In this document: piece after piece, positions 7,355 through 16,642 of the stretch
Layout of the letters: the number at the start of each line of letters is the position of its first letter
Numbering within the stretch: the first letter of the stretch is position 1
Assembly (NCBI RefSeq): GCF_008923725.1
Contig: NZ_WBPF01000021.1
Coordinates: 313,172 to 377,171 of the forward strand
Direction of reading: 5' to 3'
Source: Bacillus sp. CH140a_4T
GTDB taxonomy: Bacteria; Bacillota; Bacilli; Bacillales; Bacillaceae_G
Length of the DNA stretch: 64,000 nucleotides
Translations under genes and position numbers: made by a program
The notes under the pieces: model-generated
Told to the model about the DNA's origin: nothing
Seen by the model: only the letters and a program-made list of their open reading frames with translations
The model's database searches: none

Positions 7355-8017
7355 CTATTTTTTCTCTGTCAATTTAACTAAATAATTATGAACAACATCC
7401 ATAACAATTTTGTATTCTTCATCTTTAAATATATCGAATAACAATTGATAATCGTTATAAATATCAAGTAATCCATCAATGATTTCTTGACGATTTGTCT
7501 TAACACTCACTTTTTTTGAGTTGTTAATTGACTTTAATTTTCCTAAATCTAATTTATTCATACCAGCTTTATCTTGTTTCATTTTCTTCAAAATTGCATT
7601 TGCGGTTTGAGCATTGGCAAGTAACGTTAAATCCGACTCATCTGCTTCTAACCATTCACCATCCGTAATTCGTGACAATTCATATATGGTATCTTCCCAT
7701 GCGTCATTTTTATATCTCCATACTTCTGTACGAAAACCAACAATTCGAAACACATCTTTATCATATCCTGTTACTTGCACGAGATCACCAAATGTGAAAT
7801 TATAATTTAATTCAATCCACTCAGTTTCACCTTTTTTCATATCTTGCTCTGAAACGTGCTGCAATGTTTGCTCTACGTAAAACCCATCGTGATTATTGAC
7901 TTCGTATACGTAAACTCCATCTAAAATCTTCATATTTGTGATTTTACCAACGGTTCCATATAGCGTAATCACGACTATGTCCCCTACGTTATATTTAGGT
8001 TGCTTTTTTCTTGCCAT
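7355..8017 (-). CDS. yodN: YodN-like protein of unknown function
   Basis: This 220-residue protein begins MARKKQPKYNVGDIVVITLYG, an SH3/KOW-like beta start (GTVGKITNM) with a second similar block (FGDLVQVTGYDKDVFRIVGF). A charged, helical C-terminal half follows. It is assigned to YodN by length and by position between yozD and yozE, as in B. subtilis; the role is unknown. AAAGGAGAGAT precedes ATG 8017. No membrane segment or signal peptide is present. Confidence 0.65.
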   Translation of the reverse strand: MARKKQPKYNVGDIVVITLYGTVGKITNMKILDGVYVYEVNNHDGFYVEQTLQHVSEQDMKKGETEWIELNYNFTFGDLVQVTGYDKDVFRIVGFRTEVWRYKNDAWEDTIYELSRITDGEWLEADESDLTLLANAQTANAILKKMKQDKAGMNKLDLGKLKSINNSKKVSVKTNRQEIIDGLLDIYNDYQLLFDIFKDEEYKIVMDVVHNYLVKLTEKK

Positions 8018-8155
8018 CTATATCTCTCCTTTTTTTGACGTCGTGATTTTGATAACAGTATATGCAACCTACATAAAAACGCTTATCACAGAAGCGTATA
8101 TTCATAAATTTTTTCAATAAAAAATATCACCGTATAAAAAAATTATTTACAACGT

Positions 8156-8182
8156 AAAAAAAGCTAGCAAATAGACTAGCTT
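8156..8182 (-). terminator. Terminator after yozE
   Basis: AAGCTAG/CTAGCTT stem on the minus strand, followed by a run of seven U. Confidence 0.75.
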
Positions 8183-8206
8183 CACGTCAAAAATTTCATA
8201 TAGTTC

Positions 8207-8422
8207 TTATCTCTCTTGTATGTATAAATCCCAAGCTTCATCAAATATAGACATACTTTCTAGCAATCCACTTAACTCTAAGTATGAACTAATTTCATCA
8301 TAATCTTCAGATTGCTTTGGAAAGCTTAAATCATCATACATTGCTTCTGCTAAATTCGATACTTCATTACTAAATAAAGCTGCACGATGCTTCATCATAT
8401 AGTGGTAAAATGTCTTTTTCAA
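8207..8422 (-). CDS. yozE: YozE family SAM-like fold protein
   Basis: This 71-residue protein (KKTFYHYMMKHR...SFPKQSEDYDEISSYLE...FDEAWDLYIQER) matches the YozE_SAM_like family (formerly DUF1250). Function is unknown. The start is TTG 8422, preceded by AAGGTAGGGAATATTT. It lies downstream of kamA-yokU, as in the B. subtilis yod cluster, and a terminator separates yokU from it, so it probably also has its own promoter. Confidence 0.85.
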   Translation of the reverse strand: MKKTFYHYMMKHRAALFSNEVSNLAEAMYDDLSFPKQSEDYDEISSYLELSGLLESMSIFDEAWDLYIQER

Positions 8423-8471
8423 AAATATTCCCTACCTTTCTAACTTGGATACATTATACAAGGCAAAAAAG

Positions 8472-8496
8472 AAAAAAACCAGCATAAAAGCTGGTT
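8472..8496 (-). terminator. Terminator overlapping the yokU stop
   Basis: AACCAGC/GCTGGTT stem with a U-tract on the minus strand. Confidence 0.8.
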
Positions 8497-8767
8497 AAAA
8501 GTCGAAATAATTTCTCTTTAATAGACGTGGTCTTCCCATTAATTCTTCATATGTTAGTTGTTTTGGTAAATCTTTCGTATAAATTAGAAACAATTGATCT
8601 TCTATTTCTTTCACTGTTTGATCTGCTTGATAGTCCATACCACATGAGGAACAAGAAATGCATGGTGTCTCTTGGATTTCAATGGCTTTCGTACCATCTG
8701 GTAATTCCCAATATACAGTATTCAAGCTTTCTTTCGCTTCTGTACTGTCACACCACATACAATTCAT
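8495..8767 (-). CDS. yokU: YokU family zinc-finger protein
   Basis: This 90-residue protein has CMWC near the N-terminus and CISCSSCG about 35 residues later, a four-Cys YgiT-type zinc ribbon, followed by an acidic helical tail (KEIEDQLFLIYTKDL). It overlaps the kamA stop codon by 4 bp (ATGA), so the two are translated together from the kamA promoter. The same pair is found in B. subtilis (yokU-kamA). A role tied to lysine catabolism is plausible but not shown by the sequence. Confidence 0.85.
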   Translation of the reverse strand: MNCMWCDSTEAKESLNTVYWELPDGTKAIEIQETPCISCSSCGMDYQADQTVKEIEDQLFLIYTKDLPKQLTYEELMGRPRLLKRNYFDF

Positions 8768-10185
8768 ACTGCATCACCCTCATTTTTTTTGTCGTTTTCT
8801 TCTAATTTAGCCATTTGCGATTGATATTTTTTATCTTTAAGTTGATCACGCTTATCACGTTTATCTTTTAGTGATGCATGAGTGTCATTATCTTCATAGT
8901 CTTTACGACGGCTCATACGCTGTAAGTCGTCTGGAACAAGGTTAAATTTCTTATCACTCATAAGACCTGCGATACCAACATCTGAACGTTTTTCTTCGTA
9001 GTTTGGATAGATTTCTTTAAAGTACCCTTCTGCTCTTCCTGGGATATAGCTCTCTGGCTCTGGATACGTTGTAATAACACCTTCAAAGTTACGAAGCACA
9101 ACTTTATCTGCACTTTGCGAGATTAAATAGTTTGGTTGAAGCGCAATTTTTCCGCCTCCTCCTGGTGCATCAACAACGAATGTTGGAACCGCATAACCAG
9201 ATGTATGACCGCGTAAACCTTCAATAATTTCAAGACCTTTAGATACTGGTGCACGGAAATGACCAATACCTTCAGATAAGTCACATTGATAAATGTAGTA
9301 TGGACGTACACGGATTTTTACTAAGTCATGCATAAGTTTTTTCATAATTGGAACGCTGTCGTTAATACCAGCTAAAATTACTGCTTGGTTTCCGATTGGA
9401 ACACCAGCATTCGCTAGCATTTCACATGCTTTTTTCGACTCTTCTGTAATTTCAATAGAAGTATTGAAATGTGTATTCAGCCATACTGGATGGTATTTTT
9501 TAATAATGTTACATAAGTTTTCTGTAATACGCTGCGGGAATACTACCGGCGCTCTCGTTCCGATACGAATAATCTCGACATGCGGAATCTCTCGTAAATT
9601 TTTTAATACATATTCTAAAATTTTATCGTTAATAAGAAGACCGTCACCACCAGAAATTAATACATCTCGTACTTGTGGTGTATCACGAATGTAACCAATT
9701 GCATCATCTAATTGTTTCTTCGGTACACCCATTCCAATTTGTCCACTAAAACGACGGCGTGTACAGTAACGACAATACATAGAACATTGATTCGTTACTA
9801 AGAATAATACGCGGTCTGGATAACGATGTGTTAGCCCTGGAACTGGTGAATCTTCATCTTCATGAAGCGGATCTTCTAAATCATATTTTGTTTTATATAA
9901 CTCTTCCGAGATCGGTACAGATTGCATCCGAATCGGACAGCGTGGGTCATCAGGATTCATTAGCCAAGCATAGTACGGTGTAATATTTAACGGGATCGTT
10001 TTTGTTGAAATTTTAACGCCTTCTTCTTCTTCAGGTATTAAATTAATCACTTTCTTTAAGTCATCCAAAGTTTTGATCGTATTCGTTAATTGCCAAACCC
10101 AGTCATTCCATTGTTCTTCAGTAACATCCTTCCACAACTCAATATCCTTCCAGTGACGATTTGGTTTGTATACATCATGTAACAT
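8764..10185 (-). CDS. kamA: L-lysine 2,3-aminomutase
   Basis: This 473-residue radical SAM, PLP-dependent enzyme interconverts L-lysine and L-beta-lysine. Visible features are the [4Fe-4S] motif CSMYCRYC (about residues 133-140), SGGDGLL, and DAPGGGGKI with the PLP-binding lysine. The C-terminal 60 residues are highly charged (KDKRDKRDQLKDKK). ATG 10185 follows AAAAGGGGG. It heads a kamA-yokU unit and is preceded by a sigma-54-type promoter at 10223-10238, while the gene for a sigma-54 activator (kamR) lies just upstream. With ablB and yodQRST it forms a lysine catabolic locus. Confidence 0.95.
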   Translation of the reverse strand: MLHDVYKPNRHWKDIELWKDVTEEQWNDWVWQLTNTIKTLDDLKKVINLIPEEEEGVKISTKTIPLNITPYYAWLMNPDDPRCPIRMQSVPISEELYKTKYDLEDPLHEDEDSPVPGLTHRYPDRVLFLVTNQCSMYCRYCTRRRFSGQIGMGVPKKQLDDAIGYIRDTPQVRDVLISGGDGLLINDKILEYVLKNLREIPHVEIIRIGTRAPVVFPQRITENLCNIIKKYHPVWLNTHFNTSIEITEESKKACEMLANAGVPIGNQAVILAGINDSVPIMKKLMHDLVKIRVRPYYIYQCDLSEGIGHFRAPVSKGLEIIEGLRGHTSGYAVPTFVVDAPGGGGKIALQPNYLISQSADKVVLRNFEGVITTYPEPESYIPGRAEGYFKEIYPNYEEKRSDVGIAGLMSDKKFNLVPDDLQRMSRRKDYEDNDTHASLKDKRDKRDQLKDKKYQSQMAKLEENDKKNEGDAV

Positions 10186-10222
10186 TGCTATTCCCCCTTT
10201 TTATACGCTCATCCTTTATATA

Positions 10223-10238
10223 AGCAATAGTTATGCCA
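10223..10238 (-). promoter_or_regulatory. Sigma-54-type (-24/-12) promoter of kamA
   Basis: The minus strand reads TGGCAT-N5-TTGCT, against the consensus TGGCAC-N5-TTGCW, with exact GG and GC spacing, 38 nt before the kamA ATG. An adjacent gene encodes a sigma-54 activator. The remaining upstream gap to 10384 would hold the activator sites; a loose TACATT...AATGTA inverted repeat begins near 10243. Confidence 0.75.
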
Positions 10239-10384
10239 ACTTTACATTATTGATAAGTAAATGTACGGAGAACGCTATTACATAAGCGAAAAAATATTTG
10301 TAAGCACTGTTTGAAATCCATACATACTATCATATTCATTACTTTTTATATATGTAAACGCTCTTTTATTGGTGCAAACACACA

Positions 10385-10410
10385 AAAACCGCCAATTATT
10401 CGGCGGTTTT
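10385..10410 (-). terminator. Terminator at the end of kamR
   Basis: Perfect AAAACCGCC/GGCGGTTTT stem overlapping the last kamR codons. Confidence 0.85.
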
Positions 10411-11781
10411 GTCGTACTTACTCAGTTTATATTGCAGCGTTTGGCGAGGGATACCTAACATTTTTGCAGCTTGTAATATATTCCCTTCCGTTTCAATTAA
10501 CGCTTGATCTATTAATTCCTTTTCCGTTTGATGAAGTGCTTCTCTAAGTGGCAATATGCTCTTCTTCTTTGGCAGATTCTCTTTTCGAAACGTACGTGGT
10601 AAACAATTGGCTGTTAGTGTATCCCCTTCTGCAATTATGACAGCATGTTCAATCGTATGTTTTAGCTCCCGAACATTGCCAGGCCATTGATAAGCTTGTA
10701 GCCTTTCTTTTGCTCCCTTATCCATTTGAAGTACACCTTTTTTATAACTTTTATTATATTCGTTCAAAAAATAAGACGCTAATAATAATACATCCTCAGT
10801 TCTTTCACGTAGCGGCGGAATATATAATGAAAAGACATTTAATCGATAATATAAATCAGTACGAATTTTATTCTCTCTTAAACATACTTCTGGTGGCTGA
10901 TTCATTGCAGTAATAACGCGAACATCTACTTTTCTCGTCTTATTATCACCAATTCGACGAATAACACCATCTTCTAATACACGTAGCATTTTCGCTTGTA
11001 AATCGAGAGGCATTGAATTCAGTTCGTCTAAAAACAATGTCCCACCATCTACAAGTTCAAATAATCCCGCTCGTTCAATTGCCCCAGTATAGCTACCTTT
11101 CGTCGTTCCAAACAATAAACTTTCTAATAGCGACTCTGGCAAAGCTGCGCAGTTTTGTGCAATAAATGGCTTGTTCTTCCGTTTAGAAGCTTCATGAATC
11201 GCTTGTACAAATAATTCTTTACCTGTTCCTGTTTCCCCATATATTAAAACATTTGCATCAGTTGGCGCTACTTTTTGTGCTAATTCTTTCGTCTGTTTAA
11301 ACCGAGCATCGTTCGTCACAATCGTCTCAAATGCAACATGCTTTTTGATTGTTTTTTTTCTAGATGACCGCTTTATTTTTGATTGCAAATCTACAATGGT
11401 ATCCGTAAGTTTTTGAACGGTGGAATAATCCTTTGCAATTTCTACAGCTCCAGCAATATTTCCATCTATAAAAATAGGTAACGTCGTATTTACTGTACAA
11501 ATGTCTTCCCCATTTAAATTTTGATAATGCTGAACTTGATGAACGATTGGTTTTTTTGTATCTAACACTTTCATCAACGTACTTGTTTCCCTAGATAAAG
11601 ATGGAAACGCTTCTAACAAATGTTTACCTAACACTTTTTCAATTTTTGATCCATCGTGTTTTGCAGCTACAGTATTATAGAAAATTGTAATACCATTTTC
11701 ATTTACTGCGTGTATAGCCTCATCAATACTGCCCAAAATCGCTTCAATGACTTCTTGTGTCGAAACTGCTAGCAATGTCAT
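10396..11781 (-). CDS. kamR: Sigma-54-dependent transcriptional activator of the lysine locus (KamR-like)
   Basis: A PAS-like sensory N-terminus (about residues 5-120) is followed by the AAA+ domain: Walker A GETGTGKE near 182, the sigma-54 contact loop GSYTGA (GAFTGA variant) near 228, and Walker B TLFLDEL. A Fis-type HTH (ILQAAKMLGIPRQTLQYKL) ends the protein. ATG 11781 directly abuts GGGGGG, so TTG 11775 is an alternative start with better spacing; the frame is also open up to ATG 11829. Placed between ablB and the sigma-54 promoter of kamA, it should activate kamA-yokU in response to a lysine-pathway metabolite sensed by PAS (inference). Confidence 0.88.
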   Translation of the reverse strand: MTLLAVSTQEVIEAILGSIDEAIHAVNENGITIFYNTVAAKHDGSKIEKVLGKHLLEAFPSLSRETSTLMKVLDTKKPIVHQVQHYQNLNGEDICTVNTTLPIFIDGNIAGAVEIAKDYSTVQKLTDTIVDLQSKIKRSSRKKTIKKHVAFETIVTNDARFKQTKELAQKVAPTDANVLIYGETGTGKELFVQAIHEASKRKNKPFIAQNCAALPESLLESLLFGTTKGSYTGAIERAGLFELVDGGTLFLDELNSMPLDLQAKMLRVLEDGVIRRIGDNKTRKVDVRVITAMNQPPEVCLRENKIRTDLYYRLNVFSLYIPPLRERTEDVLLLASYFLNEYNKSYKKGVLQMDKGAKERLQAYQWPGNVRELKHTIEHAVIIAEGDTLTANCLPRTFRKENLPKKKSILPLREALHQTEKELIDQALIETEGNILQAAKMLGIPRQTLQYKLSKYDKTAE

Positions 11782-11790
11782 CCCCCCTTT

Positions 11791-11829
11791 TGCCGAAAAC
11801 CCAGCAATCACATGCCGAGTTTTCGGCAT
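11791..11829 (-). promoter_or_regulatory. Overlapping alternative hairpins in the kamR leader
   Basis: A perfect 7-bp stem (11812-11818 with 11823-11829) and a perfect 10-bp stem (11791-11800 with 11819-11828) share bases and cannot form together. The longer one ends 4 nt before the kamR ribosome-binding G-run. A TATAAT sits just upstream at 11841-11846. This could be an operator or an RNA switch. Confidence 0.45.
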
Positions 11830-11863
11830 ACCTATATGCGATTATAAGCATGACGATTCCGTT

Positions 11864-12709
11864 CTATTTAGACAAATCTTTCACCCATACATTCATATCT
11901 TCCAGCTTATCGAAAATGTAGCAATTGTTCGCCAGTCTTCCTGTATACGTATAACCTAACTGATGAAAGGCAGCATTCATTCCGAAAGAAAGCGATCGAG
12001 CAATTGTATAGGAGCAGAAAATCGATTTTTCTTGCAGTTCTTCTTCTAACTTAATTAATAAACTTTTCATAAATCCATGTTTACGATATTCGGGTAAAGT
12101 AGCACAATTCGTTAATTCTGCATTTCCTTCTTTTATATTCATTTCTGCAGATGCTGTACTAATTATTTCCCCCTCAAATTCATATACATAGTAAATTGTA
12201 TCGTCTTCTTTCATCGTTTGTTTTACATAACTCGCTTCGTTTAAAGGAGTAGGATAAACTTCAAATACTTTTCCAAATACAGCTGCTAATTCTTCTGCAT
12301 CCTCTTCTGTCGCTTTTCTTAATAAAAATTTCTCAGGGACTATTTTTTCCTTTACTTCTTTTTCTTTTACACCGCTTAAAATGCTATCTTCCTCAGCCCA
12401 ATGAATACTATTTCGTCTTTCATCATTATTAAATTTCACGAAGAAGTATGCATCGTGACCTTGAAAATAATGTGGTATCGTTGCTTCTAATAAAAAACCG
12501 AAAGAGAGCCATGTTGAAACATGCTCTCCCTTTCCTTTAACAATACATTTAGTGAAAGAATGTTTCTCTGCTAATTCATCAATTGTTTGGATAATCCTCT
12601 CAATATTTCCTGTGTAGTGATCTACTCGAATACGTTTATTAAAATAGTCCAAAACGCCTTCTACTGTATAGCCATTCGTCTGCTCTCTAAAAGATTCATA
12701 GTATTTCAT
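11864..12709 (-). CDS. ablB: Beta-lysine N6-acetyltransferase
   Basis: This 281-residue protein has a GNAT fold in the C-terminal half. The acetyl-CoA site region reads LPEYRKHGFMKSLL, preceded by the strand AELTNCATL. The N-terminal part of about 110 residues is typical of AblB/YodP. In other organisms AblB acetylates beta-lysine made by KamA; here the next gene is a deacylase-like enzyme, so the acetyl group may protect an intermediate. The start overlaps the yodQ stop by 4 bp, placing it at the end of a yodT-S-R-Q-ablB operon. Confidence 0.9.
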   Translation of the reverse strand: MKYYESFREQTNGYTVEGVLDYFNKRIRVDHYTGNIERIIQTIDELAEKHSFTKCIVKGKGEHVSTWLSFGFLLEATIPHYFQGHDAYFFVKFNNDERRNSIHWAEEDSILSGVKEKEVKEKIVPEKFLLRKATEEDAEELAAVFGKVFEVYPTPLNEASYVKQTMKEDDTIYYVYEFEGEIISTASAEMNIKEGNAELTNCATLPEYRKHGFMKSLLIKLEEELQEKSIFCSYTIARSLSFGMNAAFHQLGYTYTGRLANNCYIFDKLEDMNVWVKDLSK

Positions 12710-13974
12710 TTTTTCACCTCACACCAATCTAGTAATGTACATGCAATAATTTTTGCGGCAGCTATCATTTTATCAACTTCTATATATTCGTTTGGATAAT
12801 GTGCTACTTTCGTTTCTCCTGGGCCAAATACTATCGTTGGTACACCTGCGATTTGTGTAAATAAACCTCCATCAGTCCCCCACGGAGATGCTTCAATAAT
12901 TGGTTTGTTCCCTTCGATTTCAACAAAGTTATGCCCGAGTGTTGTAATTAACTCATGATTTTCTTCTAGTTCACCAGGAACCCATCTCGCACCAAACCAT
13001 TCTACTTCTACTGGATTTTCAACAAACCAATTGTCCACATCATTTAATTCAGCGACCCAATTCTCAAACTCTTCTTTTGCTGCCTCTATAGTCTCATTCG
13101 GCGCAATACCGCATCTTCCTTCTAAAATTAACGAATCTGGAACAGAACTTGGCCAGCTCCCGCCTTCTATTTTCCCAATATTAATTGGAATTGGAATCGG
13201 GATTCCCTTAAATAATGGGTCTGTAATTCGGTCATTTCTCTTCACTTCCAATTTTCTCAAATGCTCTACAACAAACATACTTTTTTCAATTGCACTTACT
13301 CCTTCATAACGCGTTCCACCGTGTGCTGCTTTCCCTTTCACATGCAGACGAAACCACATGGATCCTTGTTGTTTCGGGAAAAACTTCATATTTGTTGGTT
13401 CTGGAATAATAACACCATCCGCTTTATATCCTCGTAATATAGTCGCTAATGTTCCTGCCCCGCCGCTTTCTTCTTCTATTACACTTTGAAAATAAATATC
13501 TCCTTTTAATTCAATACGAGATTCAATAATTGCTTCCATCGCAAGCATAAGTGCGACATTGCCGCCTTTCATATCCGTTGTTCCACGGCCATATATACGA
13601 TTTCCTATTTTCTCACCACTATAAGGGTGATGGTCCCACTGATTCACATCTCCTTCTGGTACAACATCTATATGCCCGTTTAATATCATAGATTTCCCGT
13701 CGCCGCTTCCTTTAAGGGTTGCTACAATGTTGGGGCTATCTGAAAAACTTGTACGCGGTGATACAAAATAAGGATGATCTTTCATTTTAGAAAATGAAGG
13801 CTCCCAAATATCAAGATCTAAACCTAGCTCACGTAATTTTTCAATTACAATTGCCTGCGCACCACTTTCATCACCAGATACGCTCTTTTCTTGAATTAAT
13901 CGTTTTAAAAACTTTACGCTTTCCTCTTCATGACTCTCAATATAATCACAAACTTGTTTTTTTAATTGCTCCAT
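12706..13974 (-). CDS. yodQ: M20-family metallo-deacylase (YodQ)
   Basis: This 422-residue zinc aminoacylase/deacetylase has LNGHIDVVPEGD (metal His and Asp), GRGTTDMKGG (bridging Asp) and EEESGGAGT (catalytic Glu and metal ligand). It is related to ArgE/DapE and probably removes an N-acyl group from a lysine-pathway intermediate, as proposed for YodQ. It starts 15 bp after the yodR stop behind GAGGGGAGATG and overlaps ablB by 4 bp. Confidence 0.88.
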   Translation of the reverse strand: MEQLKKQVCDYIESHEEESVKFLKRLIQEKSVSGDESGAQAIVIEKLRELGLDLDIWEPSFSKMKDHPYFVSPRTSFSDSPNIVATLKGSGDGKSMILNGHIDVVPEGDVNQWDHHPYSGEKIGNRIYGRGTTDMKGGNVALMLAMEAIIESRIELKGDIYFQSVIEEESGGAGTLATILRGYKADGVIIPEPTNMKFFPKQQGSMWFRLHVKGKAAHGGTRYEGVSAIEKSMFVVEHLRKLEVKRNDRITDPLFKGIPIPIPINIGKIEGGSWPSSVPDSLILEGRCGIAPNETIEAAKEEFENWVAELNDVDNWFVENPVEVEWFGARWVPGELEENHELITTLGHNFVEIEGNKPIIEASPWGTDGGLFTQIAGVPTIVFGPGETKVAHYPNEYIEVDKMIAAAKIIACTLLDWCEVKK

Positions 13975-13989
13975 ATATTACATCTCCCC

Positions 13990-14652
13990 TCATTCAATTA
14001 CTAGTAAGTTAGAGCCAATTTCAAACTCCGCTTCTGTATGTTTTTTTATATCTTCCACTGTGTACGGGCTCATTAATTCTTGTAAAATAAGTCCACTCGG
14101 CGTCACTTCCATAACTGCCATATCCGTAATTATTAAATCTACACATTTCTTTGAAGTTAATGGTAACGTACACTCCGAAACAATTTTTGCATTTCCGTAT
14201 TTATCGACATGATTCATTACAACAACGACCCGCTTCGCTTTTTGTGCCAAATCCATCGCTCCCCCAATACCAGGAACGCGTTTTCCTGGAACGATCCAGT
14301 TAGCTAAATCACCATTCTCACTCACTTGTAATGAACCAAGAATCGTAATATCTAGTAAACCTTTTCGAATCATCCCAAACGCTGTGCAGCTATCAAAATA
14401 ACTCGCTCCAGTAATAAGAGAAGTTGGCAAACCTGCTGCGTTACATAAGTTTTCGTCTTCATTTCCTTTGCTTGGCGTAGGTCCCATACCTACAATTCCA
14501 TTTTCCGCATGAAACATAACGTTTATATCGTTAGGAAGATGATTCGGTACAAGCGATGGTATACCAATACCTAAATTTACAATCATACCATTTTGTATTT
14601 CTTTCGCTGCACGTCTAGCAATTTTATCTCTCACTTCTATGCCCATACCCAT
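13990..14652 (-). CDS. yodR: CoA-transferase subunit B (YodR)
   Basis: This is a class I CoA-transferase beta subunit of about 220 residues with the catalytic-Glu segment HAENGIVGMGP near residue 50 and the oxyanion Gly-rich NLGIGIPS near the start. With YodS it should move CoA onto a keto or amino acid formed during lysine breakdown. The gene overlaps yodS. ATG 14652 is about 10 nt from AAGGAG and is preferred; TTG 14658 and ATG 14646 are alternatives. Confidence 0.88.
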   Translation of the reverse strand: MGMGIEVRDKIARRAAKEIQNGMIVNLGIGIPSLVPNHLPNDINVMFHAENGIVGMGPTPSKGNEDENLCNAAGLPTSLITGASYFDSCTAFGMIRKGLLDITILGSLQVSENGDLANWIVPGKRVPGIGGAMDLAQKAKRVVVVMNHVDKYGNAKIVSECTLPLTSKKCVDLIITDMAVMEVTPSGLILQELMSPYTVEDIKKHTEAEFEIGSNLLVIE

Positions 14653-15335
14653 TTCCAATTCACTCCTTCCGATGGTACGATATAATTTACAAATACTCCT
14701 GGGACAACAATTTCTTCTGGATCTAAACTTCCGAGTGGAACAATTTCTTCTGCTTCTACAATCGTTATATCCCCGGCCATAGCAACGTGAGGATTCATGT
14801 TACGGGCGCTCTTATCAAACACAAGATTACCGAACGGATCCGCTTTTTTCGCATATACAATCGCAACCTCAGCAGTTAATGCTGTTTCAACTAAATATGT
14901 CTTGTCATTCATTTCAACTGTACGTTTTCCTTCTTCTACAATCGTATCAACACCTACATCAACTAATACACCTCCAAGTCCTACACCACCAGCGCGAATA
15001 CGCTCTGCTAATGTTCCTTGAGGAGAAAACTCAATTTGTAATCTTCCTTCGTTTAGTTGTCGTCCTGCATTTGGATTTGAACCAATATGAGAAGTAATTA
15101 ATGATTTTACCCTTTCATTCGTAACGAGACGACCAATCCCTACATCAGGAAATCCCGTATCATTTCCTATTAAATTTAAATTTGTAACTCCTTTTTCTAA
15201 AATCGCCTGTATTAAAGATGGAGGGGATCCAATCCCCCCAAATCCTCCAAACATTAATGTCATATCATCGTGGAACAAAGAAATTACTTCCTCTATCTCT
15301 TTTAATTTATCGAATGTATTCGTAATAGTTGTCAT
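14637..15335 (-). CDS. yodS: CoA-transferase subunit A (YodS)
   Basis: This 232-residue class I CoA-transferase alpha subunit has the Gly-rich CoA-binding segment FGGFGGIGSPP near residue 30, GNDTGFPD, and SPQGTLAERIRAGGVGLGG. It overlaps yodR downstream and yodT upstream (ATGA), consistent with a heteromeric enzyme made from one transcript. The acceptor is unknown; the kam cluster points to an intermediate of beta-lysine degradation. Confidence 0.88.
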   Translation of the reverse strand: MTTITNTFDKLKEIEEVISLFHDDMTLMFGGFGGIGSPPSLIQAILEKGVTNLNLIGNDTGFPDVGIGRLVTNERVKSLITSHIGSNPNAGRQLNEGRLQIEFSPQGTLAERIRAGGVGLGGVLVDVGVDTIVEEGKRTVEMNDKTYLVETALTAEVAIVYAKKADPFGNLVFDKSARNMNPHVAMAGDITIVEAEEIVPLGSLDPEEIVVPGVFVNYIVPSEGVNWKWVWA

Positions 15336-16642
15336 GCGATACTATGCCCTCCTTTTTGCATCATTTCTTCTACACTTTTTGCAAAAATTGAAAGTAATTC
15401 ATCTAACTCGGAATATGTAGTTGTCATTGGCGGTGCCACAAGCAGTGCACTATCTTCTTTTCCTGCCTGCCCTGAAACAGCTTGGTATAAAAGAAGACCA
15501 TTTTTAGCTGCAACCGAAATAAGTTCCGACGCCTTTGTAAACGATTGCAATTCTACTCCAATCAGCAACCCTTTCCCGCGTACATCAGCAATGATTGTCG
15601 ATTGTTGCTGAACTTTCTGCAATCCTTTTATTAAATACTCTCCCTTTTCCGCTGTTTTTTCAGGTAGATTATGTTTCTCCATATATTCAATAACAGCTAG
15701 AGCTGTTGCTGCAGATAATGGATTTGCACTTAACGTATGCCCACTCATAACAGAACGTGATCCTCGTAAAATCGGCTCCATTACTCGGTCACTTACAACC
15801 GTCGCTGCCATCGGTGTGTATCCAGCTCCTAAACCTTTACCAAGTGTCATAATATCCGGTTCTACACCCCAATGCTCCATCGCAAACCATGCGCCAGTAC
15901 GACCAAGCCCAGTCATTACTTCATCTGCAATAAATAAAATATCGTAATGACTACAAATATCTTTAATAACTTTATAATATTCTTTCGGCGGAACGACTGC
16001 GCCTCCAGCTGCTCCAATAATCGGTTCAGCGATAAAAGCTGCGATATGTTCTGCTCCAATTCTTTCAATTGATCTTTCTAGTTCTGTCGCACAAGCAAGC
16101 TGACAAGTTGGATATACCTTTTGCATTGGACATCTAAAACAATATGGTGCTGGAATAGTTGGATAATCTTCTAAAATTGACACGAAACGTTGTCTGCGCA
16201 GTGGATGCCCAGACATTGATAAGGCTCCCATCGTAATACCGTGATAACTCATCCATCGTGACAAAATTTTATGCTTCCCTTGAATACCTCGCTCTTGAAA
16301 ATGCTGAATTGCAATTTTCATAGCCGTTTCATTTGCTTCCGTACCGCTATTCACAAAAAAGCTCCAGTTCAAATCTCCTACACTTAAATCGCTTAATTTT
16401 TCCGCTAATTTTTCAGCTGGTTCACTCGTAAACTGTGATCTATAAACGAAAGCAATCTCCTCTGCTTGCTTTTTGATAACGTCCGCAATCTCCTTTACGC
16501 CATGTCCAATACCTGCCGTAATCGCCCCTGACGAGCCATCAAAATATTTATTTCCATTTTGGTCATACAAATACACACCTTTTCCATGTGAAATCATTGG
16601 ATACGGCTGACCAACAAGTGGTTTAATTAAGTAATCGCGCAT
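15332..16642 (-). CDS. yodT: Class III PLP aminotransferase (YodT)
   Basis: This aminotransferase of about 436 residues has the PLP-lysine motif TLGKGLGAGYTP, the FIADEVMTGLGRTG segment and SGTEANETA. Members of this group use omega-amino acids such as 4-aminobutyrate or lysine derivatives, fitting removal of an amino group from acetyl-beta-lysine or a product. ATG 16642 follows GGGGGAG; the frame extends 60 bp further upstream but without a usable site. It is the first gene of the yodT-S-R-Q-ablB operon. In B. subtilis the orthologous operon is sigma-E dependent; I could not place a firm sigma-E promoter here. Confidence 0.9.
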   Translation of the reverse strand: MRDYLIKPLVGQPYPMISHGKGVYLYDQNGNKYFDGSSGAITAGIGHGVKEIADVIKKQAEEIAFVYRSQFTSEPAEKLAEKLSDLSVGDLNWSFFVNSGTEANETAMKIAIQHFQERGIQGKHKILSRWMSYHGITMGALSMSGHPLRRQRFVSILEDYPTIPAPYCFRCPMQKVYPTCQLACATELERSIERIGAEHIAAFIAEPIIGAAGGAVVPPKEYYKVIKDICSHYDILFIADEVMTGLGRTGAWFAMEHWGVEPDIMTLGKGLGAGYTPMAATVVSDRVMEPILRGSRSVMSGHTLSANPLSAATALAVIEYMEKHNLPEKTAEKGEYLIKGLQKVQQQSTIIADVRGKGLLIGVELQSFTKASELISVAAKNGLLLYQAVSGQAGKEDSALLVAPPMTTTYSELDELLSIFAKSVEEMMQKGGHSIA

